A stretch of 64,000 bases of DNA from Notolepis coatsorum (Eukaryota > Chordata > Actinopteri > Aulopiformes > Paralepididae): NCBI GenBank assembly GCA_963971535.1, contig OZ020589.1:88149183-88213182 (forward strand). Direction: 5' to 3'. Of this stretch, positions 20,965-30,636 are shown one piece after another. Positions within the stretch are counted from its first letter, which is position 1. Every line of letters begins with the position of its first letter. The position numbers were made by a program, and so were the translations under genes. A model generated the notes under the pieces. That model was given only the letters and a program-made list of their open reading frames with translations. It did not search any database and was not told the DNA's origin.

Positions 20965-22870
20965 CATTGTTAGTATTTACATTAGAGCACAACTTAACAT
21001 ATTGCATATGGGTACAATACAATACGGCTCAATACAAACAATTGTTAAGGGAATGCAGACTGTTGTAGCTTGGACTGGGGTCCTTATAACAATAACTTGA
21101 CAACACATGGTAGCTGAAGCTATTTGGGACACGGAGCTACTGTATGTCCCAAACACACACACTGTTGTCACCGGAAGGGCACGCAGATGGTATCTACTGC
21201 GCATGGGCGTTTTCGCAACAACGGCTAGCGTGCTGCTGACTACACGCTGTTGTCGATTCGTTTTTTTTGCGTATCTCCAAACGCAAACACAATTTTGCGT
21301 TTCAGCCGTATCCACAAAAAAACGCCAAAAAAACGCATTTCTGTGTAATAGGGACATCAAACGTCGTCAAAAACGTATAAAAAAACGCCAGGAATACACT
21401 AGTCTAACCATGGCCTGAGACCAAGGACCAATGGAAATAAGTCTTGACTTTTTTGTTTCATTCTTGAATTCTTGAATCTTGAATTAAAAAAAATAAATAT
21501 CCGTGGGAAATTAAGTAAGAAAAAAAACTTTTACTGTAGGTCCTATTTTCACTGACTATGTTTACATACACAGTAGTCTGGATACATGTTCTCATACATA
21601 GCTCAGTTAAAGTGATAGTTCAGATTTATTTTACATTAATTAAAACCTGTTCCACCCCAGGTGAAAATCTGCATAAAATGTATACCTAGGTAAATGGAAT
21701 ATTGCTCCACTTTTACAAGGGCTATTTGCATATTCTTGGTATCTAGGTACATCTATGGACCTCAGTGAATGTATTCACAGTGTCAGAAATATTGTGTCTA
21801 TTACTAGGCTTGCTTAAATTGTGATGAAACAAAGGAAAATATGAATTATGATTTTTCTTTGCATCTTTGACAGTGAATAACACCATGATAATAATGACCA
21901 AACTTAAAAAACTACCACTGACCTCGTTCAGTACCCTCTTGAGATCATGTGTACAAAAGATCGAAGGAAATTAATAAAGGGAAGATGATAAAACCGAAGG
22001 TTCTGTATATACAGTACTGAATTCTCCCATCCGGACCAATGCAATTTGAAATATTATTATAGAATATAGAATATTTGCTTATACATTACCTTATTATAGC
22101 CAATTCGTGCATTTATATATATATACAGTTAAATTTGGATTTAGTATCACCAGGCGTGCATAATAACAGATACAGATATCTACTGTAATCGACTGTACTT
22201 TTTTATTTCCCCCACAGTGTAACCGTTTTGAAACTAATTTCAGATCTAATTGTTCCTACATGCTAACAATAGTGAGGAGAAACTGACTGCGTTTCAATAT
22301 TTGTCAAAAACTTTACCTTTTGTGGCTTATTATCGTGAATCATAACAATTATTGATATGATTCATTCACAACGCTGAACTTTGAACCACCATAGTATGTG
22401 ACAGGAAGTGTAGATCGGAGAAATTTCAACGCTGGCCGACAGCTATGAATGTCCTCTACAAAATGGCAATTCCCATGGTTAAAAATGTCCATTTCCGGTT
22501 CCGGCTTGGATAGACGATCGCATATAGAAAACTTAAAACGATATAATGACATTTTTAACCTATTGCTAACCTATTGCCAACCTAACGTTTTACATTCTAC
22601 ATGCTTTTGTGACATGTTAGTGATGTTAATACTTGAAAACGGTTGATTTTAAAATCGCAAATTATTTCCATCACTCGTAAAAATATGCCTATATGATCAT
22701 AATGTCAAAAGGGGTCGGTACCGACCCTGTGGGGGGGAACAGGTTGTGGTATGAAAATCGTATAATAATAATGATAATATATTCAATTTGTAGGGGCGCT
22801 TTATATTTGTTGCACAAATCTCAAGGCACTACAGTGTAGAAGAACATAAAAACTAATAAGAGAGTAAAAA
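20965..22870. other. Stretch without a recognisable gene
   Basis: 21005-21065 matches, on the minus strand, the 3' UTR of the LINE family at 23318 (GGGTACAATACAATACGGCTC). 21105-21420 is rich in GCGTTTTT/AAAAACGC motifs in both orientations and looks like a decayed DNA-transposon end. 22780-22840 (GGGGCGCTTTATATTTGTTG) resembles the tail of a fish repeat in antisense. The remainder is AT-rich with no feature. Confidence 0.45.
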
Positions 22871-22880
22871 GAAAAGTAAG

Positions 22881-23078
22881 GCTAAAACTAGTAAAAAGAA
22901 CATGAAATGTGAAGGGCTAAAACTAGTAAAAGAGTAAAATAAAATAAGAAGGGCTAAAACTAGTAAAAGTTAAATAAAATAAGAAGGGCTAAAACTAGTA
23001 AAAGAGTCAAATAAAATAAGAAGGGCTAAAACTAGTAAAAGAGTCAAATTAAATAAGAATGGCTAAAACTAGTAAAAG
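22881..23078 (+). repeat. Minisatellite, ~37-bp unit
   Basis: About five copies of a unit starting GGCTAAAACTAGTAAAAGAG and continuing TCAAATAAAATAAGAA; the first copy is diverged. AT-rich, non-coding. Confidence 0.9.
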
Positions 23079-23317
23079 TACTAGTACATTGGCAGTAATG
23101 TAATCGATGCATAGCTGTTAGCTTACTCACAAGTCCCTTGGTTGGAGTCATGTTGGTCTGAGAGAAGAATCAAGCATAATGAAATACAGGACAGTGGTTT
23201 TCTGTTGTGGATGGTTACAACTTTTGTCTGTTGTTGTAGTGTGGATTATTGCAAATACAATTAAAATCCCAGAATTACCTCTTGTCAAGTGTTAAGTCCT
23301 TGTATTAAAAGTCATGT

Positions 23318-24474
23318 TTGATTGATTGATTGAAAACTTTATTAACAGATTGCAGAATGGGTACAATACAGTACAGCTCAATACACACAATTGTTAAGGG
23401 GATGCATTGCAGACCAGAGAAAGACTTTCATCAGGGTCCCCCATTTTCAATTCATCAGGACATATATGACATACATGACATACAGATAGACAGTACTGCT
23501 ACATCTATACATTTATGACATACCAGATTTGCTAATACAGTACTGTTTGTGATACAAAAAGAGTCCAGAAAAGGGAGTATATACAATTGACGTAAAAACT
23601 GTACATTGGAGGGGGTGGGGTTGTGTGGGGGGGGGGGGGGGGGGTTGGGTAGGGAGGGGTTGGGGGGGGAAACACTGTACAACTGTACAAGCAAAACTGT
23701 ACATTGGGATATTGACAACCATACTAGGTAATTTACATTGGAGGCGGTTGGGGGGGGGGGGGGGGGGGGGGGGCACTGTACAAACAAGCAAAACTGTACA
23801 TTGGAATATTGACAACCATACTAGGTAAATTACTGTACATTGGAGGGGGTTGGGTTAGGACATTTACAGGGGCCAGTTTCGAATTGCAATCTCTCGTAGG
23901 TGTTCCTTGAGAGTGGTTTTGAAAGTGGGTAGTGATTCACATTCCTTTACAGCTTTGGGTAGGGCGTTCCACATTGATGTGGCATAATTGCGAAACATGT
24001 TTAGTCCCTTGTTTGAGCCGAATCTGGGTTTAACATGATTTGTGGAACTCCCTCTGGTGTTGTGATCGTGGTATTCACTGACCTTTGGGAAGTATTTTGA
24101 CATGTACATGGGTACCTTGGTCGTGTAGTGTATCTTGTAGACCAGGCCCATTGCAAGTTGCTGTACTCTGTCGTTTACTCTAAGCCATCCTAGGTTGTCA
24201 AAGTGGGCAGGGGTGAGGTGGGTTCTAGGAGTAAGGTCAAGCAGTAGTCTGACCAGTTTGTTTTGAGATGTTTATAATTTAGTTTTTAGCGCCTTTGAGG
24301 TGCTTTGCTACCATGAGGTGCAAGCATAGTCGTAGTACCCTTGAATGAGTGCTCCTGCCAGAGTCTTCAGGGTATTCCTGTTTACCAGAGAGGAGATCCG
24401 GTACAAGAATCGAGTTCGTTGGTTGACTTTTTTTATTACATTGGGTGCCATTTTGTCACAGGAGAGATTATTTT
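23318..24474 (-). pseudogene. LINE 3' part: RT thumb/C-terminus and 3' UTR
   Basis: On the minus strand 24474 to 23864 reads CDKMAPNVIKKVNQRTRFLY, then RISSLVNRNTLKTLAGAL, HFDNLGWLRVNDRVQQLAMG and FRNYATSMWNALPKAVKE. This is the end of an L2/Rex-like RT protein, broken by two stops near 24260-24300. The 3' UTR (23863-23318) includes G-rich tandem copies and ends in the (TCAA)n tail seen on the plus strand as TTGATTGATTGATTGA. The coding continues upstream at 24766-24821 and 37119-37385, across two later insertions. Confidence 0.85.
23605..23865 (+). repeat. G-rich ~110-bp tandem duplication in LINE 3' UTR
   Basis: ACTGTACATTGGAGG...GGGG...TACAAGCAAAACTGTACATTGG...GACAACCATACTAGGTAA is repeated about 2.5 times. 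Two runs of G exceed 15 bases (about 23627-23644 and 23749-23773). Run length is likely variable and could be prone to sequencing error. Confidence 0.85.
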
Positions 24475-24765
24475 ATTTAAATTTTTTATTTAACCTTTAT
24501 TTAACCAGGAAGTCCCATTGAGATACAAGATCTCTTTTGCAAGGGAGACCTGGCCAAGATGACAGCAATAACACCCGCAAACATCAGACGGCAATAAAAT
24601 GTGCGGTACATCACACAAGAACATAATAAAAGTGCATGTACACAATACACAATACATCACACGTAAACATAAAAACACAAAACAGAACAGTCTACATAAC
24701 AGTAAAAGTGTACGACAGTAAAATACAGGGCAATACATTAACTCTGCAACTAGGCCTCTAGGATG
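24475..24765. mobile_element. Dispersed repeat inserted in the LINE, class unknown
   Basis: LINE coding is continuous on either side. The left end is AT-rich with TTTATTTAACCTTTATTTAACC, followed by AGGAAGTCCCATTGAGATAC and AAGGGAGACCTGGCCAAG, phrases I associate with a common fish dispersed repeat. No coding sequence. Borders approximate to about 10 bases. Confidence 0.6.
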
Positions 24766-24821
24766 GAACCCAGGTAGGTAATTTCATCTTTCCTTGTGAC
24801 AATATTGTCACCCACTGTAAC
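24766..24821 (-). pseudogene. LINE RT fragment between two insertions
   Basis: The minus strand reads VTVGDNIVTRKDEITYLGSI, the RT segment that should lie between 37119 (...NKLSKTDGF) and 24474 (LSCDKMAPN...). It shows that the material at 24475-24765 and 24822-37118 was inserted into one LINE copy. Confidence 0.85.
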
Positions 24822-25084
24822 GTAAGGTTATGTATATAACCAAGTTCTGTGAATGCTAGTGACGCTCAGCGTCATAATGCATATATCTCGCTTCAGTGGA
24901 TATGCACTGAATACATTTCAAAATGTACCTTTACATACCAACATCCGTCTGACCACAACCCCATCTGCTGCCTACATAAGCAGGGGTGGGGCCACACACT
25001 CATCTCCTTCCCAACAAATTTCACCACAATGAAAGATCAAGGGCCGCAGTGGCGCCTAGACGCTGAGCTATACATAACCTTACG
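24821..25084. repeat. Compound left terminus of element copy 2
   Basis: Starts CGTAAGGTTATGTATA and ends TATACATAACCTTACG, an inverted pair enclosing an inverted copy of the element's far end. The same design occurs at 7253-7533. Both outer arms share AAGGTTAT...TATAACC...AGTT...TGAAT, showing common descent. Confidence 0.85.
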
Positions 25085-25506
25085 TTCTGTTTCATGCTAG
25101 CTTCCGCTCAGCGTCATAATGCATAACAGGAGCTGAGCGGGAGCTAGAAGCTCGACAGATGTACCCCACTGAGGCCCCCCACAACCATCAGAACCGGGGA
25201 GGACCGAGGCCCCCGACCCTCCCTAATGGAGGGATACCCTCTGTTGTGAAGGGCCAGATTAAAGCTGAGAATCTACATTTATTGTTATATACCTTGTATA
25301 TTATTTATATATACACGTTATATCCCTTTAAGCCTGCGTTTGAATCCTAGTAATATTCGCTTTCCTTATTGGATAACGCTATCGGCGCCAGACCGCAAGC
25401 CCCCAAAGTCAGGTTCAAAGGCGAGTCCGCGAGTGTCGCAACATGCCCAGAGACAGCGCATTGATTCGAGACGAGAACTGAGGTTCGGCACTAGAAGCCA
25501 CTTAAG

Positions 25507-25514
25507 TATATATA
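25507..25514 (+). promoter_or_regulatory. TATA box in BEL/Pao 5' LTR
   Basis: TATATATA within CTTAAGTATATATACGGCGG, ~265 bp into the LTR. The same sequence is kept in the 3' LTR at 30894-30901. It probably sets the start of the genomic transcript. Confidence 0.6.
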
Positions 25515-26378
25515 CGGCGGCAGGTGCGAACAGTAGCTGTTCATCGTTCGCTGTTCATCGTTCATCACGCAGTGTGATTCTAATGTAGTGAGAAGCAGTT
25601 CGTCTAACAGAGCGTTGAGAACCACGTGCGAAGTGAATAGTAAAAGTGTCAGATTTAATGCAGTAACGTCAAGTTCGACTTAGCTTAATGTGAAGTAAAA
25701 AGTCGTTAATTATTGTGTATCGTGCCAACAGCAGTTTGTTCGTGTGCAGCATTACCCAGCAGTTCGTTCGTTTAGCTAGTGGACCTTAGCCAGGGTGCGT
25801 GGACTAAATACATTGGTGCCAGTACCCGAGGAGGCCTAGTCGGAGAACCTACTGGACATGTGCACATTGGAACCGACGGCGGCGATTGCAGAACCAGTAT
25901 TGGTTGGATTATATTGATTGTGGAACGTACCCTTGGAGAAGAGCATCGTTAATCTCCACTGTCGTTTGGATTTAACCACCTTGAGGATCTACATTCGGGC
26001 TGGCCTCATGGACCGAGGCTAGCTGGCTATCATCATTGCTATCGTGCAATTGGATTACAGTTATTGCTTTGATGCTGAGCTTTGGATTACAAGGACTGGA
26101 TTCTGTACGTGAACCCCCTTCTTCTTCAATTGATCAGACTGAGTATCCGAACATTCCTCTCTCCTCCAGAGCTTACAACTCTGGGAGGAACCCCATTGTC
26201 TCCAGCGGTACCAGCGTTTCCCCCTCTAATTGCCATCCTACGCCAGGCGGCGTTAGCCTAGTACCCCATCGTAGGAATTATTCTATTCCCATTGACTTCT
26301 GCTACTGACTGACTTATGCATATTCTTCGCCATACAAGCGCGACCCTAATTCTCATATCTGTACATTTACTGCATAAT

Positions 26379-26384
26379 AATAAA
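26379..26384 (+). terminator. Polyadenylation signal in BEL/Pao LTR
   Basis: AATAAA about 160 bp before the LTR end, conserved in the 3' LTR at ~31745. Downstream of the TATA box, as required for the R region. Confidence 0.5.
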
Positions 26385-26598
26385 TACCCTCAATGATATT
26401 TCTTTGTCCCGTGCCGTGTTATTATGAGTGTCTGCCATATTTAGATGTACTGTCTGGCCAGTAATACTAAGTACATAACTAGCAGTGGTTTAATCTATCA
26501 CAATCTTTAATACAGTCAGGGTTTTGTAACCCCTCAGTTACAATTGGTCCTTTGAGCCGGAGGGTATCAGTAATCTTTAATATCATATTAATATTGAT

Positions 26599-26856
26599 AT
26601 GGCCAGCGGCGGACACTCTCCAGACGGCTCTCCCAAACTAGAGCGCCCTCGGCGCAAACGTCAGCCACCTCCACACCTGGAGGACTACGCTTTTGTTTTA
26701 CCTCCTAGCTTATCTAAAAAGACGTTAAGCACGGATAAAACTGATAGTTCAAGCATGCCCAATCCTATCGACTTGTCGGCCCCACCAGTAGAGACCCCAG
26801 TGGGTTCAAACGAAACTGACTTAGCTCACGGGGGGAACAAGCGGGACATGACGTGA
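26599..26856 (+). CDS. BEL/Pao gag N-terminal frame
   Basis: 85 codons from ATG 26599, 57 bases after the LTR, ending TGA at 26854-26856. It includes LERPRRKRQPPPHLEDYAF, a basic-proline segment common at the start of BEL/Pao gag proteins. The next frame (26853-30542) overlaps its end by four bases and is shifted, whereas BEL/Pao elements usually have one gag-pol frame. The break is therefore either a recent indel near 26850 or a translated frameshift/reinitiation site. The sequence alone does not decide. Confidence 0.65.
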   Translation: MASGGHSPDGSPKLERPRRKRQPPPHLEDYAFVLPPSLSKKTLSTDKTDSSSMPNPIDLSAPPVETPVGSNETDLAHGGNKRDMT

Positions 26857-29800
26857 CTATACCCCAAGACAGCGCCACCGGGATAGACCCCGGAGCGCCC
26901 CAGGATAAAGAAAGCGCCACCGGGATAGACCCCGGAACGCAAGAGACCCAAGAGCGCGCACCCGAGACAGACCTCGGCGCGCACCCAAGAGAAGAGTACC
27001 GCGCTCAAGAGATGGACCTCGGGGCGCGGGAGAAATCAAGAAGCAGCGCTCAAGAGATGGACCTCGGAGCGCGCCAAGAGAACAGGTCCCCACCAAGTCC
27101 TGTCAGCGCCCGATCACCTCCATCAGTGTCATCCCCCAGCGAGGCTGACCAGCGACTAGCACAAGCCTTGATCGCCACACTAACTGCATCAACCGAAAGA
27201 GACCGCCTCCAAGCGCAACAACAGAGTGCGCGCGAACAGTCTGCAGTGGAAAGAGAACGTCTTCAAGCGCAACAACAGAGTGCGCGCGAACAGTCTGCAG
27301 TGGAAAGAGAACGTCTTCAAGCGCAACAACAGAGTGCGCGTGAACAGTCTGCAGTGGAAAGAGAACGTCTCCAAGCGCAACAACAGAACGAAAGAGAACG
27401 CATCCGACTGGAAGAGAGTCGCCTCCAGGCTGACGCGGCGATGACCATCAGACTGGAAGAGAGGCGCCTCCAGGTTGAAGAAAACATCCAGCGAGAACGC
27501 GCCAATGCACAGCGCGAAGCGGAGCGAGACCGTCTGCAGGCGCAGATGATAGAGCAATTGATCCAGAGAGCGACCCCCCACTCCTCCACACGGAGCTCCC
27601 GGAGATCATCACGACACGGGTCGAGGGCACCTTCCCCCCGCCGACAAATCTACACAGGACCCAGCCAACAGGAAGAACCTGCTTACGTCGCCGAGCCCCC
27701 TCCCCGACCGGTCTACACGGGACCCAGCCAACAGGAAGAACCTGCTTACGTCGCCGAGCCCCCTCCCCGACCAGTCTATACGGGACCCAGCCAACGGGAA
27801 GATCCCGCCTACGTCGCCGAGAAACTAACTAGGAGACTCCAGGACCTAGCGGAGGACGAGGGAGGACATCAAGCCCACCAGCACGAACCTACTTTGGACC
27901 AGGAGGCCCAGTACAGCCCCGACCTCAGCCCCGAGTCACTGCGTTACAAACCCCCGACCCAACCCATGGGTGAGTTTAATACACAGTCAGCACCGAGGAG
28001 CAGCACCTGGGGGCCCGGCCTCTGGTACCCACCCAGCACTAACCCACGACCACCCGTACGGGGAGACTCGCCCAGGAGGCCTCTCCCCCTACGCGCATCG
28101 GTGTCCCAGCCATCCATGGCATCTTACCTTGGAACACCCACGTTCCCAGACTTTACGCGTGAGGACAGAGCACAGTACACGGAACTACGCATGTGTTTAG
28201 AGACTATCATGTCCGATGTACACGACGAGTCTTATAAATATGCCATCCTCCTCAAGCATCTTAAAGTGCCCAGAGAGCATAACATAGCGCTGGCATATTC
28301 AAACTCAAGAACCCCCTACTCAGATGCTCTGGTGGCCCTCGATGCGCTCTATGGACGCATATGGGATTACGTGATCCAAGAAATACGAGATATCGACCGC
28401 CTCCCCCCAGCCAAAGACAATAGAGCACTAGATGACCTCTCTATCAAGGTACACTCCCTTGTGGGGATGCTGGGGTCACAAAAGGAGAAGGGGAGATATG
28501 AACTATATGCAAATTCCAACGTGGAGCGGATACTGGAGAAGCTCCCTCCAGTCCGCCAAGAGCGTTTTCGGCGGCAGAAAGACAACCGTGACCCCCACGG
28601 CCCAGAACCATCCCTCCTAGACCTGGCTGATTTCCTCGCCAGGGAGGTCAGCAGTCTACGATTAGACACGTTCGTGTGGGGTGGCTCTGACCCTAAAGAT
28701 GGACCGAGAAGGTTCAACGACAACCGCCGGTCCGTGACCGTGATGCACCAAGCCGATGTGTCACGGCAGACGGGCCACAACCCCCACGCCAAGGAGAAGT
28801 GGAAGGCCGTCTGTCAGTACTGTGACAGTGAACACCAGCTGTCACAGTGCGACGCCTTCAAAGACCTAACCACAGCCGAAATAGGTCAGTGGCTTAAGGA
28901 CAAACGCTGCTGCTTCCGCTGCGCGCGCGGCCACATGGCAGCCGAGTGCCGCCTGAATAAAAGATGCGGCAAGTGTGACGGCGCCCATCTAGAAGTCCTA
29001 CATGAGAGCAACAAGCGCCCACCAGGAAACCAAAGTCGGCCCATCACGGTGATGTACCAGGCCGAGGCGGTGTCACCACAGACCAGTCCTGAACCCTCCC
29101 CCTGGTGTCCTGACTGTCACTGCAGACACAGGGAGTTACACTGCTACTCGTACCAGCCCGAGTCGGTGTCACCACAGACAGGTTACAACCCCCCGGACAA
29201 AGAGGAATGGAAGATCGCCTGTTATTACTGCCAAAGAGGACACTGGCTGGCACATTGCGACGCGTTCCAGGGACTGACCATCGCCGAAATGGATCAGTGG
29301 ATAAAGGCTGACCCCCTAGAAGCCCCTTACCGCCGATCACTGTGCGTGGCCCCCAAGCGGAGATTAGCCCTACAAGGCAACTCACCAACAGGAGTGCTCC
29401 ACATCGACCCCAAGTATAGTGGGAGCCCCCGAGTGCTCATGAAAGTGGTCAGAGTGCTCCTGAGCTACGAGGACAAGGTCCTGGACACTTACGCCGTCCT
29501 CGACGATGGGTCTGAAAAGACTCTCCTCCTCGCTTCCGCCACAGCCCAGTCGGGCCTGCGGGGTACCAAAGAAACAATGACAATCCGTACTATTCAGCGA
29601 GACCTAAAGACCATAAAGGGCGAAAACGTCTCATTCACAATAGCAGCGGTCGAGCAGCCCGAGAAGCGGTACAGCATCACTAAGGCAATTACAAGCCATG
29701 ACATAGGTCTGTCAAGCTACAACTACCCCATCCCACAGCTGATGGCGAAGTACGCGCACCTACGCAGACTACCTATACCGCTCATCGACGGCGCCACACC

Positions 29801-30542
29801 GACCCTGCTCATAGGCTCCGACCACGCGGACCTCATTGTCCCAATCGAGGCGGCCCACATCGGACCCAAAGGATGCCCAGTCGTGGTCAAGACCCGCCTG
29901 GGCTGGACGCTCCAAGGCCCGCTCTCCGGGCCTTCCAGCCAACCAACGTCCACACGCTGCCTTTACACAAAGGTGAGCGACACAGGCCACTCTCTCGTAC
30001 AGCCCGCTGAGAGGCTATTGACATTAGACGAGAGGCCTGTGAGAGAACAGTGGGCTCAAGAAGAGAGAGTTCCGAACTCCACCCCCCTCAGCTGCACGCC
30101 AAGCGACGTAGCTGACCTCGAACCCAGCACCCCAAGCTACCTCTTGATGGGGCGGCCGGACCCGGCCCCTCCTCAGACGGTGTACCGAAAGAACAAGAGG
30201 AACGGACGGAGGACGTGGAGACACAACCAAGCACAGATCGACCAGTCTTGGGCCCGCTTCCTCCTACGCTACCTACCATCCCTTCCAGCCCGTCAGAAGT
30301 GGGTAAAGGACAGGGACAACCTGAAGGTGGACACAGTCGTTACGATCATAGACCAGTCACTACCCCGAGCTACGTGGCCGGCCGGCCGCGTAAGCAAAGT
30401 GATTACTGGTGCCGATGGGAAGGTCAGAGTGGCAGAAGTCGTAGTCCAAGGGCGGACCTACACCCGACCCGTGGCGAAGCTGATAGAGTTGCCGAAGCTC
30501 CCTGACTTCCCTGATGACGACCATGACCCACTGACTTTGTAG
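26853..30542 (+). CDS. BEL/Pao gag-protease fused to pol C-terminus, RT/IN core deleted
   Basis: 1229 codons, no ATG at its start (first codon GTG), so translation would rely on the upstream 85-codon frame. In order: degenerate DPG/DLGA-type repeats (1-85); a charged coiled coil with three 18-residue repeats (~106-240); three 21-residue YTGPSQQEEPAYVAEPPP repeats (~265-330); a gag core (~420-600, PDFTREDRAQYTELR); three or more zinc knuckles (from ~653, CCFRCARGHMAAEC); a second CX2C unit with a duplicated flank. Next comes the aspartic protease with LDDGSEK (D884/D885) up to GWTLQGPL. Around residue 1065-1085 it jumps to the pol C-terminal domain (TPSYLLMGRPD, WARFLLRYLPSLPARQKW, DQSLPRATWPAGRVSKVI), which in full elements follows the integrase. 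Several hundred residues are missing, yet the frame is kept. Confidence 0.85.
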   Translation: MTIPQDSATGIDPGAPQDKESATGIDPGTQETQERAPETDLGAHPREEYRAQEMDLGAREKSRSSAQEMDLGARQENRSPPSPVSARSPPSVSSPSEADQRLAQALIATLTASTERDRLQAQQQSAREQSAVERERLQAQQQSAREQSAVERERLQAQQQSAREQSAVERERLQAQQQNERERIRLEESRLQADAAMTIRLEERRLQVEENIQRERANAQREAERDRLQAQMIEQLIQRATPHSSTRSSRRSSRHGSRAPSPRRQIYTGPSQQEEPAYVAEPPPRPVYTGPSQQEEPAYVAEPPPRPVYTGPSQREDPAYVAEKLTRRLQDLAEDEGGHQAHQHEPTLDQEAQYSPDLSPESLRYKPPTQPMGEFNTQSAPRSSTWGPGLWYPPSTNPRPPVRGDSPRRPLPLRASVSQPSMASYLGTPTFPDFTREDRAQYTELRMCLETIMSDVHDESYKYAILLKHLKVPREHNIALAYSNSRTPYSDALVALDALYGRIWDYVIQEIRDIDRLPPAKDNRALDDLSIKVHSLVGMLGSQKEKGRYELYANSNVERILEKLPPVRQERFRRQKDNRDPHGPEPSLLDLADFLAREVSSLRLDTFVWGGSDPKDGPRRFNDNRRSVTVMHQADVSRQTGHNPHAKEKWKAVCQYCDSEHQLSQCDAFKDLTTAEIGQWLKDKRCCFRCARGHMAAECRLNKRCGKCDGAHLEVLHESNKRPPGNQSRPITVMYQAEAVSPQTSPEPSPWCPDCHCRHRELHCYSYQPESVSPQTGYNPPDKEEWKIACYYCQRGHWLAHCDAFQGLTIAEMDQWIKADPLEAPYRRSLCVAPKRRLALQGNSPTGVLHIDPKYSGSPRVLMKVVRVLLSYEDKVLDTYAVLDDGSEKTLLLASATAQSGLRGTKETMTIRTIQRDLKTIKGENVSFTIAAVEQPEKRYSITKAITSHDIGLSSYNYPIPQLMAKYAHLRRLPIPLIDGATPTLLIGSDHADLIVPIEAAHIGPKGCPVVVKTRLGWTLQGPLSGPSSQPTSTRCLYTKVSDTGHSLVQPAERLLTLDERPVREQWAQEERVPNSTPLSCTPSDVADLEPSTPSYLLMGRPDPAPPQTVYRKNKRNGRRTWRHNQAQIDQSWARFLLRYLPSLPARQKWVKDRDNLKVDTVVTIIDQSLPRATWPAGRVSKVITGADGKVRVAEVVVQGRTYTRPVAKLIELPKLPDFPDDDHDPLTL
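27211..27390 (+). repeat. 54-bp coding tandem repeat in BEL gag
   Basis: Three nearly identical copies of an 18-codon unit (EQSAVERERLQAQQQSAR) in the coiled-coil part of gag; differences are single bases. A recent expansion that keeps frame. Confidence 0.9.
27645..27830 (+). repeat. 63-bp coding tandem repeat in BEL gag
   Basis: Three copies of a 21-codon unit (VYTGPSQQEEPAYVAEPPP plus RP), the last diverging to REDPAYVAEKL. Proline/tyrosine-rich; frame kept. Confidence 0.9.
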
Positions 30543-30625
30543 AGTGCCCTACTCCTCACAACAAATATTGAGCAGTTGACTGGACTATTAATCTGTCTCC
30601 CTTAACTAATTAGGTGCGGACTAAT

Positions 30626-30636
30626 TAGGAGGCGGC
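30626..30636 (+). promoter_or_regulatory. Polypurine tract of the BEL/Pao element
   Basis: AGGAGGCGGC directly before the 3' LTR TG at 30637; short and interrupted by cytosines, but in the required position. Confidence 0.5.

Larger units (their letters stand above)
25242..26542 (+). repeat. 5' LTR of the BEL/Pao element
   Basis: 1301 bp, TGTTGTGAAGGGCCAG to CCCCTCAGTTACA. It holds a TATA box and an AATAAA signal (listed separately) and a 90-codon frame at 26036-26308 also present in the other LTR, which I do not regard as a gene. ATTGGTCCTTTGAGCCGGAG immediately downstream is the presumed primer-binding site. Confidence 0.95.

Noticed and set aside
14812..20970. TGTAGAGCATTGT at 14812 and around the hAT target site as paired gypsy LTR starts
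   Set aside because: Similarity ends after about a dozen bases and there is no polypurine tract before the right copy; kept only as a hint in the findings.
23864..24151. Possible 95-codon host gene on the minus strand
   Set aside because: Its sequence is the C-terminus of a LINE RT protein and continues upstream as LINE across insertions.
26036..26308. 90-codon frame repeated identically at 31402-31674
   Set aside because: It lies inside both BEL/Pao LTRs; identity reflects recent LTR duplication, and it overlaps the region expected to be untranslated.
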